NCBI GenBank assembly: GCA_031254955.1
Contig: JAIRTK010000434.1
Span: 1-14,264, forward strand
Origin: Opitutaceae bacterium
GTDB taxonomy: Bacteria > Verrucomicrobiota > Verrucomicrobiia > Opitutales > Opitutaceae
Reading direction: 5' to 3'
DNA length: 14,264 bases
A program made the position numbers and the translations under genes. Below are positions 13,697-14,264 of this stretch, in pieces; the first letter of the stretch is position 1; every line of letters begins with the position of its first letter. The notes under the pieces are model-generated. The model did no database searches. It saw only the letters and a list, made by a program, of their open reading frames with translations, and was not told the DNA's origin.

Positions 13697-14264
13697 ATGA
13701 AAACGACCCCCCCAGTAGGCAACGAACCTCCCGGATTCTCAACCAAATTAAACGCCCGCCCCGCGCCGGACGAAAGCCCCCGCGCCCCCACGCCAGACGC
13801 CCCCACGCCGGATGCCCCCGCTCTGGACTCCCCCATGCCGGACGCCTCCGCACCAGACGCCCCCACACAGGACTCGCCCCCCCACAACACACGCCGCCAA
13901 CAGCTCGACGGCCAACTGGCCGACTACCTCGCGCTGATCGAAAAAGCCATCGACCGGCACCTGCCCCCCGCGACCACCCGCCCCACGCGCCTCCACGAGG
14001 CCATGCGCCACTCCATGCAAGCCGGCGGCAAACGCCTGCGCCCCGTGCTCCTCCTCGCCGCCGCCCGCCTGCGCGGCTCCGCCCTGCACGACCCCCTCCC
14101 GGCCGCCGTCGCCCTCGAATGCCTGCACACCTACTCGCTCATCCACGACGACCTCCCCTGCATGGACAACGACGACCTCCGCCGCGGACGCCCCTCCTGC
14201 CACCGCGCCTTCGACGAAGCCACCGCGCTGCTTGCCGGCGACGCCCTCCTCACGCACGCCTTCG
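13697..14264 (+). CDS. Polyprenyl (farnesyl/geranylgeranyl) diphosphate synthase, partial
   Basis: Open to the window edge; 189 codons are visible and the 3' part is missing. It condenses isopentenyl diphosphate with allylic diphosphates. Seen are [12 protein letters not shown] (Gly110-Pro116 core), which binds IPP, and the first aspartate-rich motif [19 protein letters not shown] (Asp151, Asp152, Asp157), followed by LLAGDALL. The DDxxxxD spacing with LRRG is that of bacterial short-chain IspA-type enzymes. With the ATG at 13697 there is an N-terminal extension of about 65 residues rich in Pro, Asp and Ala; an ATG at 13835 would shorten it by 46 residues. I use the first ATG because it is the first after the in-frame stop at 13691, but the true start is uncertain. 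Such enzymes supply quinone, carotenoid or cell-wall lipid precursors. Confidence 0.9.
   Translation, partial: MKTTPPVGNEPPGFSTKLNARPAPDESPRAPTPDAPTPDAPALDSPMPDASAPDAPTQDSPPHNTRRQQLDGQLADYLALIEKAIDRHLPPATTRPTRLHEAMRHSMQAGGKRLRPVLLLAAARLRGSALHDPLPAAVALECLHTYSLIHDDLPCMDNDDLRRGRPSCHRAFDEATALLAGDALLTHAF

Noticed and set aside
13684..13890. N-terminal extension of the DUF4013 gene
   Set aside because: The added residues are the complement of the synthase repeat tract and have no signal-peptide or family character.

Overview
The window is GC-rich and biased to G/C at third codon positions. Most genes in the main cluster lack a Shine-Dalgarno sequence, and the noncoding DNA is packed with repeats. 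Together with the mix of families (DUF5054/GH38-like glycosidase, glycyl radical enzyme, Gfo/Idh/MocA, xylose-isomerase-like TIM barrel, FAD_oxidored, FmdB, DUF4013), this suggests a verrucomicrobial, probably Opitutaceae-like bacterium. That assignment is inference. The glycyl radical enzyme implies growth without oxygen for at least part of its life.

Layout. Positions 1-560 are noncoding, with a nested inverted-repeat element (78-282) and an AT-rich stretch holding a candidate operator. Positions 561-10857 are a tight plus-strand operon of eight genes: GH38/DUF5054-like glycosidase, glycyl radical enzyme (GRE), its radical-SAM activase, Gfo/Idh/MocA oxidoreductase, sugar isomerase/epimerase-like TIM barrel, FAD-dependent oxidoreductase, an 89-residue orphan beta-rich protein, and a medium-chain alcohol dehydrogenase. 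Genes overlap by ATGA or are 19-25 bp apart. A solo copy of the 17-bp terminal repeat of the upstream element lies 83 bp after the operon.

Positions 11078-12263 carry two minus-strand genes: a one-TM hypothetical protein and an FmdB-type zinc-ribbon protein. Positions 12264-13062 are about 800 bp of noncoding DNA with a long imperfect inverted repeat, a decayed relative of the 78-282 element, and 9-, 4- and 15-nt tandem arrays. At the right end a DUF4013 membrane protein (minus strand) diverges from a polyprenyl (farnesyl/geranylgeranyl) diphosphate synthase that runs off the window.

The most interesting part is the operon. A glycosidase would release a sugar or sugar-like compound in the cytoplasm. 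The Gfo/Idh, FAD and zinc dehydrogenases and the TIM-barrel enzyme would oxidise and isomerise it. A GRE with an eliminase-type Cys-X-Glu active site, rather than the Cys-Cys of pyruvate formate-lyase, would perform a radical elimination or cleavage. I do not recognise this combination as a described pathway. The substrate cannot be read from the sequence.
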